DNA of 64,000 bases. Origin: Tabrizicola sp. (GTDB lineage: Bacteria > Pseudomonadota > Alphaproteobacteria > Rhodobacterales > Rhodobacteraceae). The stretch is from NCBI RefSeq assembly GCF_022842145.1, contig NZ_JALHQD010000011.1, positions 1 to 64,000 on the forward strand, in the 5' to 3' direction. A model generated the notes under the pieces. That model had not been told where the DNA came from. It saw only the letters and a program-made list of their open reading frames with translations, and ran no database searches. This document shows positions 45,200 to 53,276 of this stretch, in pieces (positions within the stretch are counted from its first letter, which is position 1; each line of letters begins with the position of its first letter). The position numbers were made by a program, and so were the translations under genes.

Positions 45200-47152
45200 T
45201 CAGTTCTCCATCGGTGTGGGGGCGGTGTCCCCGGGGGTCAGGCGGATGATCTGGCGCAGCAGTGTCAGCGGCGCGGGTTTCAGGCTGAAGCCGCGGCTTT
45301 GCGTGTCGGGGTCGAGGCGCGGTTCCAGCCAGGCGGTCATCGGGTCTGGGGGCGTGGCGCGGGTGGTGTCGGTCGAGGCGAGGCGGGTCAGGTCGACACG
45401 GGGCGCGTCGGGGCTGGCGGGGACGGCGAGGGTCCAGATTTCCTCCAGTCCCGCCGTGCTGTCGGGTTCGATCATCAGGCCGATGCGGGTGGAGTCTCCG
45501 GGGGCGAGGCGGTTCGACAGGTTCTGCGGCGGGTAGATCGGCTGCACCTGGAAAGCGGCGGTGAAGTAGAGGACCGAGACGTCCTGCGCGGTGCCGGAGG
45601 TGTTGATGACGGTCAGCCAGAGCTGGTCGCAGGGGGCGACGCCTTGGGTCGGGTCAAAGGGTTCCGGGTCCGCCGCCTGGCCGCAGGTGCCCGTTGCGGC
45701 GCGGCGTTCGGTGGTGACGGTGAGGGGCGCCTTGCCGGTCAGGCTGCGCCCGGTGGCGCCGGCAAGCACCTTGCGGAGGGCGAGGCCGTGGGCGGCCTGG
45801 GCGAGGGTGCGGTCCAGCGCCTGCGCCTTGGTCTCACCCGGTTCGGGGCGGATGCGGGGGGTGGAGCCGGGGCCTTGCGGGTCCAGCGTGCCATCCGCAT
45901 TGGCAAGCGCGACAGTGCCCTCGGTCAGGATCGGGACAAGGTCGGGATTGGCGCCGGGGGGCGGGAGGGCGGCGGTCCAGGCGGTGTAATCCTGCCCGTC
46001 GTCGGGTTGGGCGCGGACCGGGGCGGCAAGGGTCAATGGCGCAGGGGGTGGAATGGAGAGAAGCTCGGCCCATAGTGCGGTTGCGGGCGGCGGGGCGGAA
46101 AGCACGGCCTCGCGGGCGGAGACCTTGGTGAGGGTAGCGGTGGCGAGGGGAGTGCCGCCGCTGGGGTCGGCGTAAAGCGCCAGTTCGGTGCCTTCGGCGA
46201 GACCATCGAGAAGGCCGGCGGCAAGCTTGCCGTTGGCGACGGGGAAACGCTGGGTTGCGCTGCCCTGGCCGAAGACCGGGGCGTCGAGGAGCGGGCCTTC
46301 GCCATCGGGCATCTGCCGGGCAGGCCCCTGGGCCATCGCCTCGGTGGTGGCGGTGAGGACCTGCTGCCAGGACGCATCCGGGGCGGTGCGCAGGGTTTGA
46401 GCGAGCCGCAGGGTGAACTCGCCGTGCCAGGTGCCATCCGCCATCGGATATTCGAAGGACCGCTGGTCGGACTGCGAGGAGTAGAGGAAGACGAAGTCTC
46501 CGCTGAGGGGCGGGGCGGGGGTGCCGGCGACGGGGGTGACGTCGTCGGGGATGCCGAGTTGGGCCTCGTCCAGGACCTTGGCGACCCCCTGCCCGCCCAC
46601 GGCACGAAAGCCGGTGGCGGAGTGGCAGGCGTCGATCAGGGCGACGACCTTGATGCCCTTCGAGAGGGTGGATTGTGCCCAGGCCTGCAGGTCGTCGTCT
46701 ACCAGCGCGTTTTCCACCGCGCCGATGCTGCCCTTCCAGCCAGCGGCGTCGGCGGGGAGGAGCAGCTCGTCATAGCCGCCGCCCTCGTCCCCCGAAAGGT
46801 CGGGCGCCTGGGCGCCGTGGCCGGAAAAGGTGAAGACGATGGTATCGCCCTTGGTCGAGGCGGCAGTGGCGGCGTCGAGGGCGTGGAGGATCTCGGCGCG
46901 GGTGGGTGGACCGGTGGTGGTGCCGGCGGGAAGGCCCGCGGGGTCGGAGGTGAGGACGGTGAGGTGACCCGGGTCCAAGCCGCGGAAGAGGAGCGTTTCG
47001 GCCATCAGCCGGGCATCGTTCGCGGGGCCTTTCAGGTCGGCGTCAAGAGTGAGGTAGTCGGAGACTCCGACGATCACCGCCCGGATTTCGGCATGGGTGG
47101 GCGGGGCCAGGAGGACCAGGGTCAGGGCAAAGGGGGCAAGCCAGGCGCGCAT
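45200..47152 (-). CDS. exported caspase-like (C14) protease A
   Basis: From ATG 47152 the product is 650 residues with a signal peptide (MRAWLAPFALTLVLLAPPTH). The C14 domain follows at once: VIVGVSDYL, KGPANDARLMAETL, catalytic His112 (FSGHG) and Cys176 (IDACHSATG). Its far C-terminus (CDQLWLTVINTSGTAQDVSV, FQVQPIYP) looks like a DUF4384-type beta domain. Bacterial orthocaspases usually cut after Arg or Lys. It is a paralogue of the caspase gene at 53276. The 88-codon upstream extension of the frame is low-complexity and lacks a start site. Confidence 0.9.
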   Translation of the reverse strand: MRAWLAPFALTLVLLAPPTHAEIRAVIVGVSDYLTLDADLKGPANDARLMAETLLFRGLDPGHLTVLTSDPAGLPAGTTTGPPTRAEILHALDAATAASTKGDTIVFTFSGHGAQAPDLSGDEGGGYDELLLPADAAGWKGSIGAVENALVDDDLQAWAQSTLSKGIKVVALIDACHSATGFRAVGGQGVAKVLDEAQLGIPDDVTPVAGTPAPPLSGDFVFLYSSQSDQRSFEYPMADGTWHGEFTLRLAQTLRTAPDASWQQVLTATTEAMAQGPARQMPDGEGPLLDAPVFGQGSATQRFPVANGKLAAGLLDGLAEGTELALYADPSGGTPLATATLTKVSAREAVLSAPPPATALWAELLSIPPPAPLTLAAPVRAQPDDGQDYTAWTAALPPPGANPDLVPILTEGTVALANADGTLDPQGPGSTPRIRPEPGETKAQALDRTLAQAAHGLALRKVLAGATGRSLTGKAPLTVTTERRAATGTCGQAADPEPFDPTQGVAPCDQLWLTVINTSGTAQDVSVLYFTAAFQVQPIYPPQNLSNRLAPGDSTRIGLMIEPDSTAGLEEIWTLAVPASPDAPRVDLTRLASTDTTRATPPDPMTAWLEPRLDPDTQSRGFSLKPAPLTLLRQIIRLTPGDTAPTPMEN

Positions 47153-47355
47153 GATCGGGGCAGGATATCCGTGGCGGGGCGTGGGGCAAGTGGGCCTGGG
47201 GGCGTGACGGGATTTGTCATGCGCGGTGGTGCTTTGGGGCCGGACCGGGGCCGATCCGTTGGGGTGCCTGTGCTGCCGGGGCTGGGTGCTCCTTCCCTCA
47301 CGTCGGGTTGGGACGGGTTTTGTATTGAGCGCTGACGCGCAAGTCTTTGGTCTCG

Positions 47356-47382
47356 CCGCTTTGCGTGAAGAACGCAAAGCGG
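47356..47382. repeat. intergenic hairpin
   Basis: A perfect 10-bp inverted repeat with a 7-nt loop lies 204 bp upstream of caspase A, on the patatin side. Without a T-run it is a weak terminator candidate; it could equally be part of a palindromic repeat unit. Confidence 0.6.
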
Positions 47383-47499
47383 CTCGGGTGTGCCTCCGGC
47401 GGGGATATTTGGGCAAATGTGAAAGGCGGGCGGAGTCCGCGAAGGGCGTCTGTCGCGTCTGAAGGGACGACGCCGGGTCGCGTCAAGTGAGTTCAGCGG

Positions 47500-47577
47500 C
47501 GTGCCGCGATGCCGATCTGGATGCAGGTGTGGATGTCTCTGCCGGTTAGGAAAGCGCGGGTGGCGGGAATTGTCATC
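47500..47577 (-). pseudogene. remnant of a patatin-like gene 3' end
   Basis: On the minus strand a 26-codon stretch reads FLTGRDIHTCIQIGIAARR then stop. The intact neighbour ends LAGNDVDTRIQTGIAAGGRR plus six residues. The plus strand shows the same GTTCAGCGGCGT...GATGCCG(A/G)TCTGGATGC pattern at both places. I read this as the decayed tail of a former tandem copy or a local duplication. Confidence 0.5.
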
Positions 47578-47666
47578 GGGGCAGTCGGTCGGACTCCACA
47601 TCGCCTCAGGACGGGAGGAGTGGAGGCGCCTGGGACTGGCGTGGGTCTGGAAGGGCCTTGAGTTGA

Positions 47667-49091
47667 TCAGTTCAGCGGCGTCACGCGGCGGCCGCCGGCG
47701 GCGATGCCGGTCTGGATGCGGGTGTCGACGTCGTTGCCCGCGAGCGAGGCGAGAAAACCGTTGAACTCGGGCGTCGCGCGGGTGGCTTGGCGGCCGGCTT
47801 CGATGACCATGTCGACCTGGTCGGTCGGCAGGTTCAGGCGGGTCGGGACGGCGTCGAGTCGGTCGCGCAGGGCGGTGGGGAGGGAGGCGAAGCTGGCTTC
47901 GCCGACGAAAAGCTTGACGTCCTTGCAGTCCCAGCCCTGGATCGTGCCACGCAGTTTTCGGACCTCGGGCAAAGGCAGGGCGCAGCGCCATTCGATCAGC
48001 TCGGCTTCCCACAGGCGCAATTCGCCACGCATGGAATCGTAGCCGGAGCGGGAAGCGGCGGACATGGCGGAGGTGGCGATGGACATCGCAAGGTTGACGC
48101 CACCCGGTCCGGCGACCTTCTGGGTCCAGTCGTAGTCCTTGTCGACGCCCGCATTGGCGACGAGGAACAGCATCCGCTTCAGCTTGACGGCTTCCTCGGC
48201 GGTCAGGGGGGCGTAGGGGACCTGGGCGCGGGCGCGTTCGACCGCCAGACCCGTCGTGCCAAAGTTGTCGGTGATGCCGCCATCGAGGAGTTTTACGAAC
48301 TTCACCTCGTCCGGGTTGGTGTAGCTTTCCAGCGCCCGGGCATGGGCGCGCATGGCGGCGGTGGCTTCGGGGTTGTAGCGGGCGGCGGTCAGCCAGTCGG
48401 GTTCCCGGTAGGTGCATTTGCCCTGATGGGCTTCGAGGACGATGGGCGTGAAGACCAGGGGATAGGCGGCGGAGGCGGCGACGGCTTCGGACAGCTTGAC
48501 CTTCGAGAGGTCGGAGCAGAGGGCGTCGAATGTCTCCGGGCTGAAGAGGAAGGGCGTGTTGTTCGCCATGTCGGTGGCGTTGATCCAGGTCTTGATCCGG
48601 GACCGGCGGAGGTCGGCGAAGGTGGCGCCGTGGAACAGGGTCTCGTCCAGCGTGCGGCCAAAGGTGTCGCGGCCGTTGACGCCCCCGGCGATGCCCTTGG
48701 CGATGGTCAGGGGATTCAGGCCCGAGGTGGTCATGTAGGCTTCGGCATTGGTGGTCAGGAACGCGTCACGGAAGCCGGTCATGCCTTGCGGACCGTTGAG
48801 GCCAATCTGGGCGGCCATGACGGAGCCACCCGAGACGCCGGAGACGAGGCGGACGTTATCCAGAAGGCCGTGCGGGGTCCCGGTTTCCGCGGCCCGCAGT
48901 TCTTGCAGCATCCCGTAGGCGAAAGCCGTGGCACGCATCCCGCCACCCGAGAAGGCGAGGCCGATGTAGAGGTCGTCGGCGGCTGCGCTGTCGGTGAGGG
49001 GGGCGTTCTCGCCTTGCAGGGGTTGGTTCTGCGGCGGATTCCACGGAGCGCAGCCGAAGAGGATGAGGAGAGGGAGGAGGGCGCGGCGCAT
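47667..49091 (-). CDS. patatin-like phospholipase lipoprotein
   Basis: From ATG 49091 (GGGAG upstream) the product is 474 residues with a lipoprotein signal and lipobox LFGC (Cys14). The patatin core has the oxyanion loop SGGGMRA (48-54), nucleophile Ser87 in GVSGGS and the Asp of LLDGGITDN. Patatins are acyl hydrolases acting on phospholipids; as a lipoprotein it would face the periplasm at a membrane. It lies 17 bp after the histidine kinase gene on the same strand, so it is likely in that transcript. Confidence 0.9.
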   Translation of the reverse strand: MRRALLPLLILFGCAPWNPPQNQPLQGENAPLTDSAAADDLYIGLAFSGGGMRATAFAYGMLQELRAAETGTPHGLLDNVRLVSGVSGGSVMAAQIGLNGPQGMTGFRDAFLTTNAEAYMTTSGLNPLTIAKGIAGGVNGRDTFGRTLDETLFHGATFADLRRSRIKTWINATDMANNTPFLFSPETFDALCSDLSKVKLSEAVAASAAYPLVFTPIVLEAHQGKCTYREPDWLTAARYNPEATAAMRAHARALESYTNPDEVKFVKLLDGGITDNFGTTGLAVERARAQVPYAPLTAEEAVKLKRMLFLVANAGVDKDYDWTQKVAGPGGVNLAMSIATSAMSAASRSGYDSMRGELRLWEAELIEWRCALPLPEVRKLRGTIQGWDCKDVKLFVGEASFASLPTALRDRLDAVPTRLNLPTDQVDMVIEAGRQATRATPEFNGFLASLAGNDVDTRIQTGIAAGGRRVTPLN

Positions 49092-49107
49092 CGAAGCTCC
49101 CGGAGGT

Positions 49108-50469
49108 TCAGTCCGATTGCTGCAGCCTTGGCCAGCGGATTTCAAGCGCGAAACCCTTTTCGCAGGGCGGAACGGTCAGCCTTGCGCCGTGGCGGGCGGC
49201 GATGGCGCGGACAAAGGCGAGGCCAAGGCCGTGGCCGGGGGTGGCGCGGTCACGCTCGGCACGGGTGAAGCGGTCGAAGGCCTCGGGCTTCAGGTCATCG
49301 GGCAGGCCGGGACCGGTGTCGGCGACGCGCATCAGGATGCGGTCGGTGTCAGGGGAAAGCGTCAGGGTCAGGTGGTCGCCGGGGGAGCAGTACTTGATGG
49401 CGTTGTCGAGAAGGTTCGACAGGACCTGCGCGATCAGGTTTCGGTCGCCGAGAATGTGGAGGCCGGGGGTGATGCGGGCTTCGGTCACGAGGCCCTTGTC
49501 CTCGGCCAATGCGTCGTAAAGGTCCCACACCTCGGCGGCGGTGGCGGAGAGGTCGACGGGGACAAGGCCGCCGCCGGTGCCTTGATCAGCCTCGGCCCGG
49601 CTGATGTCGAGCAGGCTGTCGAACATGCGGATCGCCTGGCGCATCTCGGCCTTGAGGTCGGCGGTGAGGTCGTCCTGGCCTTCTATGCGGGACAGCTTCT
49701 GGAGCATCCGGTTGAGCGGGGTGCGCAGCTCGTGGGCGATGGTGTCCGAAAGGCGGTGCGTGGCGCGGTTCAGGTTTTCGATGCGGTCCAGCATCGCGTG
49801 GACATGGGTTTCGAGGAGGCCGAACTCGTCGTCGGAGCGGGGGCCGGGGAGGCGGGCATCGAGTTGGCCCTCGGCAACGCGGTCGGCGAGGGTGTTGATG
49901 CGGTTGATCCGTTGCATGACGCTGCGGGCGGCGAGCCAGCCGACGAGGCTGCCCGCGAGCAGGAGGGCGCCGAGGAGGGCGAAGATGCCGCGTCTGAGGG
50001 CGGAAAGGGTGTCATCGACAGGCTGCAGGCTGCGGGCGACGAGAAGGGGGAAGCCACCCGGAAGCTCGCGCGCGACGGCGAGCCAGCGGGTTCGGTCTTC
50101 GGTGAATTCCACTACGCCCTGGCTGGTGAAGGTATCTCCGGCGGGGGCAAGCGGGGCGGGCCAATCCTTGCGGGTTCCGGCGAGGGCTGCGCCGTTGCGG
50201 TCCATCAGGAGGAGCATTTCGCCCTCCGTGGCGGCTGTGGCGCGGGTGTCGATGGCCTGGCGCAGCGCGATGATGCGGCGTTGGTCGTAAAGGGCGGCGA
50301 GGCCGTTCAGGTCGGCGGTCAGCAAGCTTTGCTGGGCGGCCATCAGGCGGGCTTCGACCAGCCGGTACTGGAGAACCATCGCACCGAGGGAAAGGAGCGT
50401 CACGGCCAACGCCATCAGGGCGGCAAGGCGCAGGGTGGCCCTTGCGGCGATTGGTCGGGTTGGCGTCAC
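49108..50469 (-). CDS. sensor histidine kinase (HAMP-HisKA-HATPase)
   Basis: The 453-residue membrane kinase has one span near residues 12-35, a periplasmic sensor region, a second span near 175-195, a HAMP domain, the H-box AHELRTPLNRML, an N-box NLLDNAIKY and DTGPGLPD. It should phosphorylate the response regulator encoded just upstream, whose stop overlaps the GTG start of this gene in a GTGA. It is embedded among exported proteases, so the signal may be envelope or proteolytic stress. Confidence 0.93.
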   Translation of the reverse strand: MTPTRPIAARATLRLAALMALAVTLLSLGAMVLQYRLVEARLMAAQQSLLTADLNGLAALYDQRRIIALRQAIDTRATAATEGEMLLLMDRNGAALAGTRKDWPAPLAPAGDTFTSQGVVEFTEDRTRWLAVARELPGGFPLLVARSLQPVDDTLSALRRGIFALLGALLLAGSLVGWLAARSVMQRINRINTLADRVAEGQLDARLPGPRSDDEFGLLETHVHAMLDRIENLNRATHRLSDTIAHELRTPLNRMLQKLSRIEGQDDLTADLKAEMRQAIRMFDSLLDISRAEADQGTGGGLVPVDLSATAAEVWDLYDALAEDKGLVTEARITPGLHILGDRNLIAQVLSNLLDNAIKYCSPGDHLTLTLSPDTDRILMRVADTGPGLPDDLKPEAFDRFTRAERDRATPGHGLGLAFVRAIAARHGARLTVPPCEKGFALEIRWPRLQQSD

Positions 50470-51170
50470 ACCGTGGTTCCGATGGGGGGTGCCGGGACGG
50501 GGGCGAAGATGTAGCCCTCGCCTCTTGCGGTCTGGATCGCGGTGGTTCCGGCTTCCTCCAGCTTGCGGCGCAGGCGACCGACGTGGACATCGACGACGTT
50601 GGTGCCGGGGTCGAAGTGCAGGTTCCAGACGTTCTCCAGAAGCTGCATCCGGGTGACGACCTGGCCTGCGTTGCGGGCGAAGTAGGTGAGGAGGTCGAAT
50701 TCCTTGGGGCTGGTCGGGACGTGGTTCCGCTTCACATGGACCGTCCGGGCCTTGAGGCGGATTTCAAGGTCGCCGAAGGCGAGGAGATCGTTGTCCAGGA
50801 CCTGGATCGTGCCCCGGCGCAGCAGGGCACGGAGGCGGGCGCGAAGCTCTTCGGGCTCGAAGGGTTTGGGGAGGTAGTCGTCGGCGCCCTTTTCCAGCCC
50901 TTCGACGCGGTTGGCGGCGCGGCCGAGGGCGGAGAGGATCAGGATCATCGCGGTCGAGCCACCGGCGCGGATGCGGGCCATCGCGTCCACCCCGTCGCCG
51001 CCGGGGAGCATGCGGTCAAGGACGATGACCTTGTAGGGCTGGGTGGTGGCGGCCTCGATCCCGCTGGCCAGCGTGTCGCGGTGGTCGGTGGCACAGCCAA
51101 GCGCCTCGGCCTCATGCCGGACGGCGGCGGCGGTCTCGGGGTCGTCTTCGATGATCAGGATGCGGTCCAT
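50466..51170 (-). CDS. OmpR/PhoB-type response regulator
   Basis: The product from ATG 51170 is 234 residues: receiver with ILIIEDDPE and VIVLDRMLPGGDG (phospho-acceptor Asp), conserved Lys in YLPKPFEPEE, and a C-terminal winged helix (TSPKEFDLLTYFARNAGQVV to VDVHVGRLRRKL). It pairs with the downstream kinase. A TTG at 51185 would overlap the DegP-like stop in a TTGA and is a possible alternative start. Likely targets are the flanking protease genes, including the divergent pair to the right. Confidence 0.93.
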   Translation of the reverse strand: MDRILIIEDDPETAAAVRHEAEALGCATDHRDTLASGIEAATTQPYKVIVLDRMLPGGDGVDAMARIRAGGSTAMILILSALGRAANRVEGLEKGADDYLPKPFEPEELRARLRALLRRGTIQVLDNDLLAFGDLEIRLKARTVHVKRNHVPTSPKEFDLLTYFARNAGQVVTRMQLLENVWNLHFDPGTNVVDVHVGRLRRKLEEAGTTAIQTARGEGYIFAPVPAPPIGTTV

Positions 51171-51181
51171 CTGGCGTCCAT

Positions 51182-52495
51182 TCAAAACACGACCACGTCG
51201 GGGTCAAGAACATTCGCCCCGCCCACCGGCCGCACGCCTTCGGGGGCGTGCCAGGGGTCAAGGCGGATGTGGCGGGTCTGCCCGCCGGGGGCTTGCAGGA
51301 GGAGAAGCGCGGGGGCGGCGAGGATGAAGATGGCCAGGTCCTGCGGGGTGCCGTTGACGGCAAGGATGCGGTCGCCTTTCGCCAGCCCGGCAAGAAGCGC
51401 GGGGGAGTTGTCGGTGAGTTTGGTGACGGTGCCTTGCGGGTCCAGCGTTACTCCGAGAGCGGCGAAGGTGTAGGCGGTGACGGTGGCCGGGGCGCGGGCG
51501 ATGTCGCGGGTGCGGAGCCCGCCGGGAACATCGGCGGTGAGGACGAGGGTGAGGGTTTGCGGCTGCCCGGCGCGGTGGATGGTGAGGTCCGCACGGCCCT
51601 TGGCGCTGGCGCGTTCGATGGCGAAGGCGAAGTCTCCGGGCTGGCGGAGGGGATTGCCTGCGGTGGCGGTGATGATGTCGCCGGGTTGCAGGCCTGCGGT
51701 TTCGGCAAGGCTGCCGGGGGCGACGGAGTCGATCAGCAGGCCCTGGGCTTTGGCGCCAAGCGTCTCGGCGATCTGGCGGTCGACGGGGCGGACGGTCAGG
51801 CCAAGCGTCGGGAAGGGTGGCAAGGTCTCATCGATGAGGCCCTGGACGATGCGCTGCAGCTCGGCGGTGGGGATGGCGTAGGCGATGCCGACGAACATGC
51901 GGCTGCCGTCGGCGATCCGGGAGTTCATGCCCAGAAGGCGGCCTTGGGCATCGACCAGCGGGCCGCCGGAGGAGCCGGGGTTCACGGCGGCATCATGTTG
52001 CAGCATGAGGATCGGGACGGCGATGTCGGTCTGCCGCGCTAGGGTGGAGATGCGCCCCTCGGTCAGGGTGAACTCCATGCCGAGGGGTGCGCCGAGGGCG
52101 AAGACTTCGTCGCCGAGTTCGGGGGCGATGGAGGCGAGTTGGAGGCCTTGGGCGGGGGTCGGCAGCGAGATCACGGCCACATCGCGGATCGGGTCGCGGG
52201 CTATGACGAGGGCGGTAAGGTCAAGACCGTGGCGGTCGATCAGTCGGATTTCCTCGGCGGTGCCGACCACGTGGGCGTTGGTGACGGCGACGGTCCCGTC
52301 GTGCCAGAGGAAGGCGGAGCCGAGGAACCTGTCTTCCGGATCGGCGGAGCGCACGGTGAAGACCTTGTCCATCGCGGCGTCGAGGGGCGAGGCGCTGGCC
52401 GGGCTGACCACCGCGACCAGCGCGAGCACCAGAAGCGCCGCCAATGCCTCGATGAACCTGAGCGGTCTTTGCCGCTTTTCCGACTGTGCCTGCAT
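51182..52495 (-). CDS. DegP/HtrA-like periplasmic serine protease with two PDZ-like domains
   Basis: The 437-residue protein from ATG 52495 has a signal anchor (residues 15-36), an S1C protease domain with His75 (TNAHVVG), Asp105 (RDVAVISL) and Ser176 (NPGSSGGPL), then PDZ domains around 230-320 (GLLIDSVAPGSLAETAGLQP) and 345-420 (VTKLTDNSPALLAGL). HtrA proteases degrade or signal on misfolded envelope proteins. It is the first gene of the leftward operon. An upstream in-frame Met at 52588 lies in the divergent promoter region and is rejected. Confidence 0.9.
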   Translation of the reverse strand: MQAQSEKRQRPLRFIEALAALLVLALVAVVSPASASPLDAAMDKVFTVRSADPEDRFLGSAFLWHDGTVAVTNAHVVGTAEEIRLIDRHGLDLTALVIARDPIRDVAVISLPTPAQGLQLASIAPELGDEVFALGAPLGMEFTLTEGRISTLARQTDIAVPILMLQHDAAVNPGSSGGPLVDAQGRLLGMNSRIADGSRMFVGIAYAIPTAELQRIVQGLIDETLPPFPTLGLTVRPVDRQIAETLGAKAQGLLIDSVAPGSLAETAGLQPGDIITATAGNPLRQPGDFAFAIERASAKGRADLTIHRAGQPQTLTLVLTADVPGGLRTRDIARAPATVTAYTFAALGVTLDPQGTVTKLTDNSPALLAGLAKGDRILAVNGTPQDLAIFILAAPALLLLQAPGGQTRHIRLDPWHAPEGVRPVGGANVLDPDVVVF

Positions 52496-52646
52496 GGAGA
52501 AAACCCTTGTTCTGCCTTGATGCGGTCTTGCTAGCGGGGCGGGCGCTGTGCGGCACGTGACAAAGGCTGTCATCTGGAATTCCTGCATTTACAGGGCCGA
52601 AGCGGGGCCGCATGTTCGGTGCAACAAAAGCCCGACGAGTATTCCC
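52496..52646. promoter_or_regulatory. divergent control region of the protease locus
   Basis: The 151-bp gap separates the leftward DegP-TCS-patatin genes from the rightward secreted-protein/caspase pair. An inverted repeat TGACA-N5-TGTCA is at 52558-52572 near its middle. It could bind the local response regulator or another dimeric regulator; core promoter boxes are not obvious. Confidence 0.45.
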
Positions 52647-53276
52647 ATGCGCCATTTCCTTGCCGTCTGCCTGATCGGCCTTGCCCTTCCCGCCTCGGCC
52701 CCCGCACTGGCCGATGTGCCGTCACCCGTGAAGGTGGCCGAGCTTTCCGCCCGGCTTTATGCAGCGGGGATGCAGGCGGGCGATCCGCTGCTGGTGCTGG
52801 CGGCGGCGAAGCTGCGCAAGGGGCTGGCCCCGGTCGCGGGGGATCGGGAGGCGGTGGGGGGCACAGCCGGTCAGGGGGCCCCGCTGTCGTGGGAGGAGAT
52901 GCTCGCCTCGGCAGCTGCGCTGGCGGGGGACGATCAGGTGGTGCTGGGGTTGATCGAGGACGCGCGGGTCGAGACGACAAAGGGCGTTGCCGCGGGGCCG
53001 GTCTACAACATCGGCAGTCTGGGCAACGGCAAGGGCGACACCTATCCGCCGATCGAGTTCCGGGGTGGGGAATATGCCGAGGTCTATGTTGAGGCGAAGG
53101 CGGCCACCAACCTGAACCTCGGCGTCTATGACGACCAAGGGCGGCTGGTCTGTTCGGACACGGACATCAGCCACATCGCCTATTGTGGCTGGACCCCGGC
53201 CAACGCGGGGAGTTTCACGCTGAAGGTGGACAACAAGGGCCCGGTGGGGGCCGAGTACGCCTTGATGACAAACTGA
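52647..53276 (+). CDS. exported protein with C-terminal PPC-like beta domain
   Basis: The 209-residue protein has a signal peptide (MRHFLAVCLIGLALPASAPA), a helical middle part (residues 25-105) and a C-terminal segment (FRGGEYAEVYVEAKAATNLN to YALMTN) resembling bacterial pre-peptidase C-terminal domains. Its stop overlaps the start of caspase B in a TGATG, so both are coupled. Such beta domains often serve as adhesion or chaperone parts of secreted proteases; here it is encoded as a separate protein, possibly a cofactor or inhibitor of the caspase. That is inference. Confidence 0.75.
   Translation: MRHFLAVCLIGLALPASAPALADVPSPVKVAELSARLYAAGMQAGDPLLVLAAAKLRKGLAPVAGDREAVGGTAGQGAPLSWEEMLASAAALAGDDQVVLGLIEDARVETTKGVAAGPVYNIGSLGNGKGDTYPPIEFRGGEYAEVYVEAKAATNLNLGVYDDQGRLVCSDTDISHIAYCGWTPANAGSFTLKVDNKGPVGAEYALMTN

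Larger units (their letters stand above)
47153..47666. other. 514-bp intergenic stretch with hairpin and a decayed gene tail
   Basis: No intact gene is seen. It holds a 10-bp stem hairpin CCGCTTTGCG/CGCAAAGCGG at 47356-47382, a CCTCCGGCGGGGATATTTGG segment at 47393-47412 of a kind I remember as frequent in Rhodobacterales intergenic DNA, and at about 47499-47580 a remnant resembling the 3' end of the patatin gene. The promoter of caspase A should lie in its left part. Confidence 0.6.

Noticed and set aside
47153-48417. Minus-strand frame continuing through the caspase-patatin gap
   Set aside because: It is the +1 shadow of the patatin gene and then low-complexity Arg/Pro-rich sequence; no start or domain.
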